A model generated the notes under the pieces. That model did not search any database and was not told where the DNA came from. It saw only the letters and a list, made by a program, of their open reading frames with translations. A program made the position numbers and the translations under genes. From the NCBI RefSeq assembly GCF_000425505.1, contig NZ_AUDO01000009.1, positions 186,001 to 250,000 of the forward strand: 64,000 nt of DNA. The letters run 5' to 3'. Below are positions 16,776 to 26,034 of the stretch, piece by piece. Position 1 is the first letter of the stretch. Each line of letters starts with the position of its first letter. This stretch comes from Flavobacterium frigidarium DSM 17623 (lineage in GTDB: Bacteria > Bacteroidota > Bacteroidia > Flavobacteriales > Flavobacteriaceae).

Positions 16776-18413
16776 ATGCATTCTTATTTTAAAAAAAAAT
16801 ACGTTATCCCTGTACTTGCTTCGGCATTTTTATTTGTAGGCGCTAGTTTCAAAAATGATTTTTTTGAAATTGCCAAACAAATAGAAATTTTCACAACCTT
16901 ATTCAAGGAATTGAACACCAATTATGTTGATGAAATCAATCCTGGTGACTTAATGGAAAAGGGAATAAAAAGTATGCTTGTTAATCTAGACCCTTATACG
17001 GTTTATTTTAATGAGCAAGATGTTCTTCAATTCAAGATAAATAGTACTGGAGAATATACAGGAGTAGGTGCCATGATTGCTCAAGAGGATAATCTATTAG
17101 TTGTACGAGAAGTTTACAAAGACTTCCCTGCAGATAAAGCAGGTTTAAAACCTGGCGATAAAATTACGGTCGTTTCTGGTATTACATTAGCAACTTTAAA
17201 AGGGGATTCCTCTGAACTGCTTAAAGGTTCAAAGAATACTAGAATTCCAATTCAGTTTAATCGACAAGGAAAAACACTTAGCTCTGAGATTGTTTTAGAC
17301 GAAGTGATCATTAAATCGGTGCCTTTTTACAGCATGATTGATAGTAAAACAGGCTACATAGTAATTGAACATTTTAGTCAAAAAGCAGCCCAAGAAACTA
17401 AAACCGCCCTAGAGAACTTAAAAAAACAAGGCGCTACCCAAATTGTGCTTGACTTGCGTTCAAATCCTGGAGGTCTTTTGAATGAGGCTATTGATATATG
17501 CAATCTCTTTGTTCCAAAAAACGAAATCATCGTAACTACAAAATCTAAAATAGAAAAGCATAATGCCGTTTACAAAACAACTAACGAACCCGTGGACACA
17601 GAAATTCCACTAGTGATTATTGTTAATGGAAGAAGTGCATCTGCCTCCGAAATTGTTTCTGGAGCTTTGCAAGATTTAGATCGCGCCGTGATTATTGGTA
17701 GTCGTAGTTATGGTAAAGGATTGGTTCAAAAACAGATTCCATTGACTTATGACACGCAGTTAAAAGTTACTATTTCTAAGTATTACACCCCTTCTGGAAG
17801 GTGTATTCAAGCACTGGATTATGCGCATAAGGATAAAAACGGTCTGGCAATAAGAACAGCAGAGAAAAATTATAACGCTTTTAAAACGCGCAAAGGTCGT
17901 CTCGTATATGATGGAGGCGGGATTTTACCCGACGTAGTTTTAGCGGAAGCGCAGGAAAACATAGCAATTGAGCAATTGTTAAAGAATGATGCCATTTTTA
18001 ATTATGTAACAAAATGGTATTACAAAAACCCTAATTTAGGCAGTACAACTCCGGCCATCACAGATAGTGATTATCAAGATTTCAAACAATTTTTAAAGTC
18101 TGATAAATATGCCTTTGATACTGAAACTACAGCTGCTTTAAAAAACACTTTGGCCGTAGCCAAAGAAGAAAAAATTGATGCTGCCATACAAGCAGAATAC
18201 AACCAACTACTGAATGCTATTCAAAAAAGCCAACAAGAATTGTTAGATAAAAATCAAGAACAAATCAAGAACTTATTAGTCACTGAACTTATAAAAAGGT
18301 ACCAATATCAAGAAGGATATTATCAATATGCCATTCAAAATAATTCAGTTATTAAAAAAGGAGTTGCTATATTAAATGATCGCACCGCTTACAATAAAAT
18401 TATAAAGCTATAA
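16776..18413 (+). CDS. S41-family C-terminal-processing peptidase (PDZ protease)
   Basis: 545 residues with an N-terminal hydrophobic segment that could be an uncleaved signal anchor. The order is a helical leader, a PDZ domain (about 85-170) and a serine protease core (about 180-370). The catalytic serine lies in the motif GRSASASEIV (285-294) and the partner lysine in SYGKG (Lys314), a Ser-Lys dyad. The C-terminal 150 residues are helical and Gln-rich, longer than in minimal members. Such enzymes cleave periplasmic proteins after tail recognition. The gene is last in the rnpA operon and is followed by a strong terminator. Confidence 0.94.
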   Translation: MHSYFKKKYVIPVLASAFLFVGASFKNDFFEIAKQIEIFTTLFKELNTNYVDEINPGDLMEKGIKSMLVNLDPYTVYFNEQDVLQFKINSTGEYTGVGAMIAQEDNLLVVREVYKDFPADKAGLKPGDKITVVSGITLATLKGDSSELLKGSKNTRIPIQFNRQGKTLSSEIVLDEVIIKSVPFYSMIDSKTGYIVIEHFSQKAAQETKTALENLKKQGATQIVLDLRSNPGGLLNEAIDICNLFVPKNEIIVTTKSKIEKHNAVYKTTNEPVDTEIPLVIIVNGRSASASEIVSGALQDLDRAVIIGSRSYGKGLVQKQIPLTYDTQLKVTISKYYTPSGRCIQALDYAHKDKNGLAIRTAEKNYNAFKTRKGRLVYDGGGILPDVVLAEAQENIAIEQLLKNDAIFNYVTKWYYKNPNLGSTTPAITDSDYQDFKQFLKSDKYAFDTETTAALKNTLAVAKEEKIDAAIQAEYNQLLNAIQKSQQELLDKNQEQIKNLLVTELIKRYQYQEGYYQYAIQNNSVIKKGVAILNDRTAYNKIIKL

Positions 18414-18418
18414 TAAGA

Positions 18419-18456
18419 AGACACCAATCGAACGTATCAGTTGGTGTCTTTTTTTA
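18419..18456 (+). terminator. Terminator of the rnpA operon
   Basis: A perfect 9-base stem (18419-18427 with 18441-18449), a 13-base loop and a run of seven or more T start 5 bases past the S41 peptidase stop. Confidence 0.9.
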
Positions 18457-18502
18457 TTATGGCTTTTCGAACCTATTTTTTTTTAAAATCATTCGATCAA
18501 TA

Positions 18503-18949
18503 CTATTCGCGTATCATTTCTATATGCGGAATATCATCTTCAAGATACATTTCGCTGCTTTGAATAAAGCCGTGGCTCTCGTAAAATTTCTTGAGGTATA
18601 ATTGCGCGCCTATAGTGATTTTTGTTTCATTAAATTTACTTGCTATGCCCGCAATCGCCTCACGCATTAAGTCGTGTCCCCATTTTCTATCGCGATAATC
18701 AGCATCTACAACTACTCTACCTATTGAGGCATTATCAAAACTAATTCCGGCTTTAAACAATCGTGCGTGCGCAACTATTTTACCTTCAAACTCAGCAAAT
18801 AAGTGCAATGCCACTTTATCTTTACCATCGAGGTCTAGATAAACGCAATTTTGTTCGACCACAAAAATTTTACTACGCAATTGTAGTAAATCGTATAATT
18901 CATTTACTGATAAGCCGTCAAAGGGCTTGATTTTCCATTGTAATGACAT
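18503..18949 (-). CDS. GNAT-family N-acetyltransferase, ElaA-like
   Basis: 148 residues of the GNAT fold, most like the ElaA group. Visible are LYDLLQLRSKIFVVEQNC near the N-terminus, the central strand with IGRVVVDADYRDRKWGHDLM that supplies the acetyl-CoA-binding loop (RxxxxG pattern, RDRKWG), and the C-terminal YLKKFYESHGF. It would transfer an acetyl group from acetyl-CoA to an unknown amine. It is a single gene, convergent with the S41 peptidase gene and downstream of a DUF4837 lipoprotein gene from which a -7-like box separates it. Confidence 0.9.
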   Translation of the reverse strand: MSLQWKIKPFDGLSVNELYDLLQLRSKIFVVEQNCVYLDLDGKDKVALHLFAEFEGKIVAHARLFKAGISFDNASIGRVVVDADYRDRKWGHDLMREAIAGIASKFNETKITIGAQLYLKKFYESHGFIQSSEMYLEDDIPHIEMIRE

Positions 18950-18983
18950 GAGTAGGAAATTTTAAAATTGATGCTATTAGCGC

Positions 18984-18991
18984 CAAATTTA
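18984..18991 (-). promoter_or_regulatory. -7 box of the GNAT gene
   Basis: CAAATTTA on the plus strand reads TAAATTTG on the minus strand, fitting TAnnTTTG, 35 bases upstream of the start at 18949 and just past the stop of the DUF4837 gene. Confidence 0.4.
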
Positions 18992-18995
18992 GCAA

Positions 18996-19973
18996 TTATC
19001 TTTTAAGAAAGTCAACAGATTTTATGATTGCTTCTAACTCATGCATGAGATCCCTCTTTTCTTTTGATGGTGAGTAACAAAAACCTTCTAAGACTAAAGC
19101 TCTATTATTCTCTTTATCAATGATTGTGTAGTTTATAAATGGTCCTGACATGAAATCATTTTTTAAAACCCAGGTGCCTTTCATTTCATAGGCTACTTTA
19201 CCATCAATATTAACTTTAAAAAAGTAAGGAGCATAAGCCTCCTCTGTTATCATATCTGTATTTGGTTCCTTTCCATGAATGTAAAGTTTACCAATTGAAT
19301 CCCGCTTTTTAATAATAGTAGCAACGAGGTTGTCGCTTTTCTCTATCGAATTTAAAGGAACTTGATAAATAAGTAAACTTGTGTTACCACTAACAATTTC
19401 CTTTTTTAACCATAAAAAGTTAGCATCTTGCAATACATAGCTGTAGGTTGACGGGACGTCCATATCAATTTGGAATCTATCTTTCAACTTCTTAGTATTT
19501 AGCAACGACGGACCGTTTAAAGTCTGGCTTTCCTTGATTTCTGCAGCTTTTATAGTTTGGATAATCTCTGGCGATTTGCCCTGAATTAAATCAAGAATAT
19601 CTTTGGTACTTTTCCCTGAAATGCAAAATACATTTTGAGGTTTTGCAAAAATATCTTTCTTGATTTGGAAATGATTTTCATCTGCTTTTTTAATCAATAT
19701 AATATTACGGCTATCTGTCATGAAGCCTTCCATCAATTTAACAGGATATTGATTGATCGTAAATAACGGTTCTTCTTGAGGCAAACCAATTACTGGCGAC
19801 GCAAATTTATTGCGCACACTATCCCCTATTTCTCCATTCCACATTTGGTCATCAATAATCACAGAGACCGTATTGAGCTTACTAGAAGTATTTTTAAGCG
19901 CTATACTTTCTTCCTTTTGACAAGAAAAAAGAAATAAACTTGATAAAAATAGAAGGATTACCTTTTTACACAT
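18996..19973 (-). CDS. DUF4837-family lipoprotein
   Basis: 325 residues with a signal peptide that ends in the lipobox FSC at about residue 18. The body matches DUF4837, a Bacteroidota-restricted family: conserved segments such as VSVIIDDQMWNGEIGDSVR, PLFTINQYP, IDMDVPSTYSYV and the Trp/Phe-rich part around FMSGPFINYTIID. It is probably an envelope protein; the role is unknown. It stands directly downstream of the lytic transglycosylase gene with a 46-base gap, an arrangement I believe recurs in flavobacteria, which may point to a cell-wall connection. Confidence 0.88.
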   Translation of the reverse strand: MCKKVILLFLSSLFLFSCQKEESIALKNTSSKLNTVSVIIDDQMWNGEIGDSVRNKFASPVIGLPQEEPLFTINQYPVKLMEGFMTDSRNIILIKKADENHFQIKKDIFAKPQNVFCISGKSTKDILDLIQGKSPEIIQTIKAAEIKESQTLNGPSLLNTKKLKDRFQIDMDVPSTYSYVLQDANFLWLKKEIVSGNTSLLIYQVPLNSIEKSDNLVATIIKKRDSIGKLYIHGKEPNTDMITEEAYAPYFFKVNIDGKVAYEMKGTWVLKNDFMSGPFINYTIIDKENNRALVLEGFCYSPSKEKRDLMHELEAIIKSVDFLKR

Positions 19974-20019
19974 GATGCTTTATATTATAACAAAAACCTC
20001 ATAACGAAAATGGTTTATA

Positions 20020-21993
20020 TTAACCATTAATTTTTAACTTCATTCCAGGTTTAATAGCTTCACCGCGAATATCGTTCCACTTTTTCAAATCGGCTATAGA
20101 AACGCCTGGATATTTCTTAGCGATACTGTAAAGTGAGTCTCCTCGTTTCACGTAATAATTATGTTGTTTACTATTTTTATCTTTGGTAAACGTAGACACA
20201 GCTGCATTATTGGTCTTAATTGAAGTTTCTCCTTTTGCAACAATTAAACGACTACCAACAGCAATTGTATTGCTATTTAAGTTATTCCATTTTTTAAGAT
20301 CATCGACTGAGGTTCCAAATTTTTTCGAAATCGCACCAAGTACATCTCCTTTTAAAACAGTATATTTTATAGCAACCACCTCAACGACGCTTACAATGTC
20401 ATTTTTATTTTTATTGGCTACACTAGCAATTTGCAAAGTCTCACCTACTTTTACAACCTTAGTTGTAATCCCATTCCACTTTTGAATATCAGCAACCGTT
20501 ACTTCATGTTTCTCTGCAATAGTGCTTATATTATCTCCTTTTTTTACGGTGTAAAAGTTAGTTTTTTCATCAGTTGCAACTACAGCTTCATCCTGTTCTT
20601 TAACAACAACAGCCTTTGGCTTAGCAGGCTTTTTACTAGCTACGGCAACACGGGTTGTTTTAACTATTTTCAATCTTTTTCCAGAAGCAATTGTATTACT
20701 TCTCAATCGGTTCCAACTTTTAATTTGCTTTACACTTACACGGTATTTTTTAGCTATTGCACCTAAGTTATCCCCACGTCTCACTTTGTAATACGTGTTA
20801 CTTTTTTTAAGAACAGTACTTGTCGATTCTTTAGTTGAATTACTGCTTGCTAAACGTGAATTTGTAAAAGGACGTTCTTTTAAATTTTCTTGGTGGTCAG
20901 CATAGGCATAAATTTTATCTTCGTTTGAAGCAAAAACAGCAATTTTGCTTGTAGGTAATCTTAAGTAATGATTTTCATCAGTATAATGCGGAATCACATC
21001 TAATTTATATGATGGATTTAATGTTTGTAATTGTGCTACGGGAACATCTAGTAATTCAGATATTTGGTTAAAAGACAATTGCTTTTTAACCATAACAGTA
21101 TCTGTGGCAAAATGTTGAGCAATAGCTTTCTCAGGAATAATGCCGTGTTCTTTATGATATTCGTATAAGTACATTGTGGCTAAAAAAGCAGGAACATATC
21201 CTTGAGTTTCCTTGGGCAATTTTTTTCGAATGTTCCAATAATTTTGTTTTCCACCAGATCTTCTAATGGCTTTTGAAACGTTTCCAGGTCCTGAGTTGTA
21301 AGAAGCCAAAACTAGTTCCCAATCTCCAAAAATAGCATACATATTAGACATGTATTTTGCAGCAGCAGCAGTAGCTTTTAACGGATCGCTGCGTTCATCA
21401 ACATAAGAATCTATTTTAAGATCATATTGTTTACCAGTTTGATACATAAATTGCCACAATCCTGTGGCTCCCATTCTTGACACTGCTTTGGGATTTAGAG
21501 TCGACTCAACCACTGCTAAAAATTTAATTTCTAAGGGAACGTTTTCTTTGGCGAAAGCCTCTTCAAACATAGGAAAGTAATACTGCGAAAGGGCCATTAT
21601 TTTACCAAAAGAACCTTTGCGATATTTTAAATAGGATTTGATAACATTTTCTAAAGATTCGTTGTATTCGATTCTAAAAGGAGATTTGGCATTCATTTCC
21701 TTCAACCGTTCTTTTAACAAACTTGTAGGCAATAAATCGTATTCTACTTTCACATCCATGTCAACATCAGCCATATCAACGGAGAGTTCGCTGAACAAAT
21801 CTAAGTTGGCTAACTCATTCAGCCACAAGCTATCCACGCAGCGTGCCATGTTGTCTTTTACAAAGGTATTTTTTATAGAATCTAGATAGGAAATGTTCGT
21901 TTCAGGAGTAGTAATTGCCTCATCAACATCAAGTTGTTGTGAAAATAAGGGCATAGAAACAAAGAACAAAAGGGCAAACTTGGCATTTTTCAA
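20020..21993 (-). CDS. MltD-like lytic transglycosylase with four LysM domains
   Basis: 657 residues. After a signal peptide (about 1-19, ending at FSQQ) comes a helical region and a lysozyme-like transglycosylase (SLT) domain (about 150-290). The catalytic glutamate is Glu163 in VVESTLNPKAVSRMGATGLW, and the SYNSGPGNV motif is at about 231-239. Four LysM repeats that bind peptidoglycan follow at about 401-445, 480-524, 543-587 and 612-656, joined by Lys/Thr-rich linkers. The protein should cut glycan strands in the periplasm to form anhydro-muropeptides. The neighbour DUF4837 lipoprotein is probably co-transcribed. Confidence 0.95.
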   Translation of the reverse strand: MKNAKFALLFFVSMPLFSQQLDVDEAITTPETNISYLDSIKNTFVKDNMARCVDSLWLNELANLDLFSELSVDMADVDMDVKVEYDLLPTSLLKERLKEMNAKSPFRIEYNESLENVIKSYLKYRKGSFGKIMALSQYYFPMFEEAFAKENVPLEIKFLAVVESTLNPKAVSRMGATGLWQFMYQTGKQYDLKIDSYVDERSDPLKATAAAAKYMSNMYAIFGDWELVLASYNSGPGNVSKAIRRSGGKQNYWNIRKKLPKETQGYVPAFLATMYLYEYHKEHGIIPEKAIAQHFATDTVMVKKQLSFNQISELLDVPVAQLQTLNPSYKLDVIPHYTDENHYLRLPTSKIAVFASNEDKIYAYADHQENLKERPFTNSRLASSNSTKESTSTVLKKSNTYYKVRRGDNLGAIAKKYRVSVKQIKSWNRLRSNTIASGKRLKIVKTTRVAVASKKPAKPKAVVVKEQDEAVVATDEKTNFYTVKKGDNISTIAEKHEVTVADIQKWNGITTKVVKVGETLQIASVANKNKNDIVSVVEVVAIKYTVLKGDVLGAISKKFGTSVDDLKKWNNLNSNTIAVGSRLIVAKGETSIKTNNAAVSTFTKDKNSKQHNYYVKRGDSLYSIAKKYPGVSIADLKKWNDIRGEAIKPGMKLKING

Positions 21994-22008
21994 AAAAATA
22001 TGATTTTA

Positions 22009-22073
22009 ATTTCAACAGAAGGCTTATAATGGGCAATTATACCATTTTTTTTATAAAAACCGACTGTTGAAAT
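22009..22073. repeat. Inverted repeat between pgk and the transglycosylase gene
   Basis: A perfect 10-base inverted repeat (22009-22018 with 22064-22073) around a 45-base AT-rich loop. On the minus strand it lies 37 bases past the pgk stop. It may be a weak terminator, since a T-rich stretch follows, or an operator; the long loop makes the terminator reading uncertain. Confidence 0.35.
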
Positions 22074-22109
22074 CAAAAAAATATTCAAAATGTGTTATAG
22101 ATGAACTAC

Positions 22110-23297
22110 TTAATCTAAAATTGCAGCAATTCCAGGAAGCACTTTTCCTTCTAACATTTCTAGCATAGCACCACCTCCAGTAGATACATAACTTACTTTA
22201 TCTTCAAGACCAAATTGTTTTACTGCAGCAACAGAGTCTCCTCCTCCAACAAGTGAAAACGCACCTTTTTCTGTAGCAGCCGCGATGAAGTTTCCTAGTG
22301 CGATTGTTCCATTAGCAAAACTTTCCATTTCAAAAACACCTAATGGTCCGTTCCACAAGATAGTTTTAGACTCCATGATTACTTTTTCAAAAATTTCTAA
22401 TGATTTTGGACCTGCATCAAGACCTTGCCACCCATCAGGAATTTCTTTTACATCAACAATCTTAGTGTTGGCTGTATTAGAGAAATCATCTGCAGCAACA
22501 ACATCAACTGGAATATGAATTTGAACCCCTTTTTCTTTAGCTAATTTTAAAATTTCGAGAGCTAATTCCATTTTGTCATCTTCACAAATAGAATCACCAA
22601 TTTTTCCTCCTAATGCTTTCACAAAAGTAAAAGTCATACCACCACCTATAATCATGTGGTCAACTTTATCAAGAATATTTTCGATTACAGTAATTTTAGA
22701 AGAAACTTTTGAACCTCCTAAAACTGCAGTAACAGGTTTTTCACTGTTTTTTAATACTTTATTTAGGCTTTCAATTTCTTTAGCCAATAATTTTCCAAAG
22801 CACTTCTCTGTTGGGAAAAACTGAGCAATAATTGTAGTTGAAGCATGTGCTCTATGTGCAGTTCCAAAAGCGTCGTTCACATAAATATCTCCTAATGAAG
22901 CTAACTCTTTTGCAAAAGCAACATCACCAGCTTCTTCTTCAGGGTGAAAACGTAAATTTTCAAGTAAGATAACTCCGCCTGGCTTTAAATTTGCAGCAGC
23001 ATTTTTTGCAACATCACCAATAGACTCAGCAACAAATTGTACATCTACTCCTAAAATTCTTGAAGCTTCATCAACGATATGTTTCAATGAATATTTTTCT
23101 TCAACACCTTTAGGTCGACCTAAGTGAGACATTAAAATCACACTTCCGCCTTGTGCTAAAATAGCATCAATGGTAGGTTTTGCAGCTTCGATACGTGTCG
23201 CATCTGTCACTTTAAAATTCTCGTCTAATGGCACATTGAAATCAACACGAATGATTGCTTTTTTATCTTTAAAATTAAAATCGTTTAACGTTTTCAT
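22110..23297 (-). CDS. pgk: Phosphoglycerate kinase
   Basis: Glycolytic enzyme of 395 residues that moves phosphate from 1,3-bisphosphoglycerate to ADP. The family signature [10 protein letters not shown] is near residues 18-27, and the ATP-binding end shows [14 protein letters not shown]. Other conserved stretches are [32 protein letters not shown] and [11 protein letters not shown]. Length and order are canonical. It is preceded by a -7 box on the minus strand and seems to be a single-gene unit. Confidence 0.98.
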   Translation of the reverse strand: MKTLNDFNFKDKKAIIRVDFNVPLDENFKVTDATRIEAAKPTIDAILAQGGSVILMSHLGRPKGVEEKYSLKHIVDEASRILGVDVQFVAESIGDVAKNAAANLKPGGVILLENLRFHPEEEAGDVAFAKELASLGDIYVNDAFGTAHRAHASTTIIAQFFPTEKCFGKLLAKEIESLNKVLKNSEKPVTAVLGGSKVSSKITVIENILDKVDHMIIGGGMTFTFVKALGGKIGDSICEDDKMELALEILKLAKEKGVQIHIPVDVVAADDFSNTANTKIVDVKEIPDGWQGLDAGPKSLEIFEKVIMESKTILWNGPLGVFEMESFANGTIALGNFIAAATEKGAFSLVGGGDSVAAVKQFGLEDKVSYVSTGGGAMLEMLEGKVLPGIAAILD

Positions 23298-23333
23298 CTT
23301 ATTATAGTTTTATAGTTTTTATTGTAATAGCAA

Positions 23334-23341
23334 CAAATATA
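23334..23341 (-). promoter_or_regulatory. -7 box of pgk
   Basis: CAAATATA on the plus strand is TATATTTG on the minus strand (TAnnTTTG), giving a leader of roughly 30 bases before the pgk ATG. No -33 TTTG is seen at the usual spacing. Confidence 0.45.
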
Positions 23342-23766
23342 GAACTTTTGAAGTAGTTATAAATTCGAATTATTTAAAAAACAATGCCTTTAATTTACGA
23401 AAACGTTATAATTTAATAAAACTTAGTTGCCATTGATTTAAAAGCTATTGATTAATAGATAAATGTCTCAATAACTATATATTAAATCATATAGGAGCTT
23501 TTTTTGCAATTTTATATTCAAATAGAAAACAGCACTTTAGCACATTATAACTGTTCTTATAAATTAGCTTCAATTCTGGTTACTCGAAGGCATCAACTTA
23601 TAAATAGGAGAGAAAATTTGCTTTCGCTGTAGCGAAAATTATAAATGATATATTTCAGTTGTTGCTACATTTGAAAATAAAAACTCCCCTGATTGCAGCT
23701 TAATTTTAAGTGCTTTTCTTAATACAAACTTTCCTCAGTAAAATTTTAGTGGCAATCATTTTCTAC
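23342..23766. other. Long AT-rich intergenic region between pgk and holB
   Basis: No gene is supported here. The only structure I see is a short perfect hairpin TTTCGCT-GT-AGCGAAA (23632-23647) with no T run, so it is not a convincing terminator. The remainder is AT-rich with several weak promoter-like stretches. The divergent arrangement of pgk and holB means both promoters lie in this gap. Confidence 0.5.
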
Positions 23767-23774
23767 TATCTTTG
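23767..23774 (+). promoter_or_regulatory. -7 box directly in front of holB
   Basis: TATCTTTG matches TAnnTTTG and ends 4 bases before the ATG at 23779. If used, the message would be leaderless or nearly so. It also argues against the upstream in-frame ATG at 23710 as start. Confidence 0.45.
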
Positions 23775-23778
23775 TTCC

Positions 23779-24927
23779 ATGCAATTTTCTGAAATTTTAG
23801 GGCAAGAACATATAAAAAACCATCTGACTAAAAGTGCTGATTCCGGTCGAATCCCGCATGCACAACTATTTGTAGGTCCAGAAGGAAGTGGCACATTAGC
23901 TATGGCGATTGCTTATGCACAGTACATTTTATGTAACAATCAAAATGGTGAGAACAATGGCGCTAATGAATCTTGCAATATTAAATTCCAAAAAATATCG
24001 CACCCTGATTTACATTTTGCGTACCCAACAGTAACTACTGATACTGTAAAAAGGAGTCCAAAAAGTATTGATTTCATTACTGACTGGAGGCAATTTATTA
24101 CTAAAAATCCTTACGGAGGTTTGTTTGATTGGTACGCCATTTTAGGAGTTCAAAATAAACAAGGTGAAATTAGAGTTGACGATGCTCAGGAAATCCTAAA
24201 ATCGCTTTCGCTTAAAGCGTATGAAGGTGGATATAAATTCATGCTAGTTTGGATGGCCGATAAGTTGAATATTGCTGCTTCAAACAAGCTTTTGAAATTA
24301 TTAGAAGAACCACCTGAGAAAACTATTTTTATATTGATATCTGAAAATGAAGAAGATATTATTCAAACTATACGATCGCGTTGCCAAATTTTACATTTTA
24401 ATGGTTTAACAGAGCCTATTATTGCTGAAGCACTTATAAATAAGGAAAATGCTGATCCCAAAGTAGCTGCTAAAATTGCACATCAAGCACAAGGAAATTA
24501 CAATGTAGCTTTGCACTTGTTACATGATGACAGTGAGGACCAACCCTTTGAACAATGGTTTGTAACTTGGGTGAGAGCCGCGTTTAAAGCTAAGGGAAAT
24601 GCTGCAGCTATTCAAGATTTAATCTTGTGGAGTGAAAAGATTGCTGGACTGGGTAGAGAAACGCAAAAAAAGTTTTTGGAGTTTTGTATCGAAATGTTTA
24701 GACAAGCTTTACTGATTAATTATGAAGCTAAAAGCTTGGTCTATTTTGAACCAAAAGTAGATAAATTTAAGCTTGAAAATTTTGCTCCTTTTGTAAATGG
24801 AAACAACATTCAAGAAATTTTCAAAGAACTCTCAGATGCTATGTATCATATTGAGCGTAATGGAAATGCAAAAATTATACTAACTGATTTATCTATAAAA
24901 CTCACTCGTTTAATCCATAAAAAATAA
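23779..24927 (+). CDS. holB: DNA polymerase III subunit delta prime (clamp-loader ATPase-like)
   Basis: 382 residues from ATG 23779, where the conserved N-terminus MQFSEILGQEHIKNHL begins; an upstream ATG at 23710 would add an atypical 23-residue hydrophobic tail. The P-loop position reads GPEGSGT, lacking the Lys of Walker A, as usual for the non-ATP-hydrolysing delta prime subunit. The SRC motif that serves as arginine finger to the neighbour subunit is present (TIRSRCQIL). It helps load the beta clamp at the replication fork. The gene is followed after 4 bases by a DoxX-like gene, suggesting one transcript. Confidence 0.92.
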   Translation: MQFSEILGQEHIKNHLTKSADSGRIPHAQLFVGPEGSGTLAMAIAYAQYILCNNQNGENNGANESCNIKFQKISHPDLHFAYPTVTTDTVKRSPKSIDFITDWRQFITKNPYGGLFDWYAILGVQNKQGEIRVDDAQEILKSLSLKAYEGGYKFMLVWMADKLNIAASNKLLKLLEEPPEKTIFILISENEEDIIQTIRSRCQILHFNGLTEPIIAEALINKENADPKVAAKIAHQAQGNYNVALHLLHDDSEDQPFEQWFVTWVRAAFKAKGNAAAIQDLILWSEKIAGLGRETQKKFLEFCIEMFRQALLINYEAKSLVYFEPKVDKFKLENFAPFVNGNNIQEIFKELSDAMYHIERNGNAKIILTDLSIKLTRLIHKK

Positions 24928-24931
24928 AGAT

Positions 24932-25315
24932 ATGAACAATGCCGCTTCCATTTTAATTTTGGTTTTTTTAGCCATTTCGTTTTTACAATCGGGATATGAT
25001 AAAATCTTTTACTGGAAAGATAATTTAGACTGGCTTAAAGGTCATTTTGCTAATACAAGATTAAAAAATCATGTTCCCTTAGCCTTGATGAACGTGCTAG
25101 TTTTAGAAATGATTTCGGGAATTCTTTGCATAGTAGGTTGTATCGAATTGATGGTAAACAACGGAAGATTATTTGGTTACTACGGAGCAGTTTTTTCTTG
25201 TATCACATTAATTATGTTATTATTTGGACAACGTTTAGCAAAGGATTATGATGGTGCTAGAACTATTGTTATCTACTTTATTCCAGCTGTAATGGCGGTT
25301 TACTGGTTAAACTAA
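24932..25315 (+). CDS. DoxX-like small membrane protein
   Basis: A 127-residue protein with four predicted membrane helices: near residues 5-21, 48-70, 79-98 and 106-124. The N-terminal part FLQSGYDKIFYWKDNLDWLKGHF and the spacing of helices resemble the DoxX/DoxD family, whose functions are mostly unknown and sometimes linked with redox. It starts 4 bases after holB and lies before a thioesterase gene (31-base gap), so all three are probably co-transcribed. The family call is moderate because the sequence is short. Confidence 0.7.
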   Translation: MNNAASILILVFLAISFLQSGYDKIFYWKDNLDWLKGHFANTRLKNHVPLALMNVLVLEMISGILCIVGCIELMVNNGRLFGYYGAVFSCITLIMLLFGQRLAKDYDGARTIVIYFIPAVMAVYWLN

Positions 25316-25346
25316 ACCACAAAATATTATTTACATTCAAAAAAAT

Positions 25347-25856
25347 ATGACACCAAAACACCCTTCAGAATCCCTAACTATCTTAACCGATTTAGTTTTA
25401 CCAAGTGAAACAAATCCGTTAAACAATCTTTTTGGTGGCGAGTTACTCGCTCGTATGGATCGAGCAGCAAGTATAGCGGCACGTAGACATTCGAGAAGAA
25501 TTGTGGTTACAGCCTCTGTGAATCATGTAGCTTTTAATAGAGCCATTCCACTAGGAAGTGTGGTTACGGTCGAAGCCAAAGTATCGCGTTCTTTCAAGAG
25601 TTCGATGGAGATTTTTATTGACATCTGGGTAGAGGACCGTGAGTCAGGAAATAAAACAAAGGCAAACGAAGCTATTTATACTTTTGTAGCCGTTGATGAC
25701 ACTGGAAGACCGGTAGAAGTACCTCAAATCATACCAGAAACACCGCTCGAAATAGCACGTTTTGAAGCGGCATTGAGACGCAAGCAGCTAAGCTTAGTAA
25801 TCGCAGGAAAGATGAAACCAGGAGATGCCACAGAATTAAAGGCTTTATTCATATAA
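25347..25856 (+). CDS. Acyl-CoA thioesterase, hot-dog fold (YciA/BACH type)
   Basis: 169 residues of one hot-dog domain plus a helical tail. The family pattern with the catalytic Asn/Asp region is visible: SETNPLNNLFGGELLARMDR around residues 20-39, then VTASVNHVAFNRAIPLGSVV and VEAKVSRSFKSSMEIFIDIW. It cleaves acyl-CoA thioesters to free acid and CoA. The C-terminus (about 140-169) is helical and may be involved in oligomerisation. It ends about 180 bases before recA, leaving room for a recA promoter. Confidence 0.92.
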   Translation: MTPKHPSESLTILTDLVLPSETNPLNNLFGGELLARMDRAASIAARRHSRRIVVTASVNHVAFNRAIPLGSVVTVEAKVSRSFKSSMEIFIDIWVEDRESGNKTKANEAIYTFVAVDDTGRPVEVPQIIPETPLEIARFEAALRRKQLSLVIAGKMKPGDATELKALFI

Positions 25857-25935
25857 ATCAGGTAAACAGTTACTTTGAAATCTTAATTATTATTTAAAGT
25901 AAAAATTTTAATTAAAAAAAAGAAGTAAATTTACG

Positions 25936-25979
25936 AGCATAATGCTATAAAAAATGAAATTTATAGTTCAAATAGAACT
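25936..25979. promoter_or_regulatory. Two short palindromes upstream of recA (candidate operator)
   Basis: AGCAT-A-ATGCT lies at 25936-25946 and AGTTC-AAATA-GAACT at 25965-25979, about 56-100 bases before the recA start. Short symmetric sites in front of recA are where an SOS repressor would be expected. They do not match the classical Escherichia coli or Bacillus LexA boxes, so the assignment is a suggestion only. Confidence 0.35.
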
Positions 25980-26034
25980 GTACATTTCAAATCGCAACAA
26001 AAAAACATAAATGAAAGAAAAGGTAAAAGAGAAG

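Noticed and set aside
23632-23647. Short hairpin TTTCGCT-GT-AGCGAAA as a terminator
   Set aside because: The loop is only two bases and no T run follows; it is not downstream of any gene on either strand.
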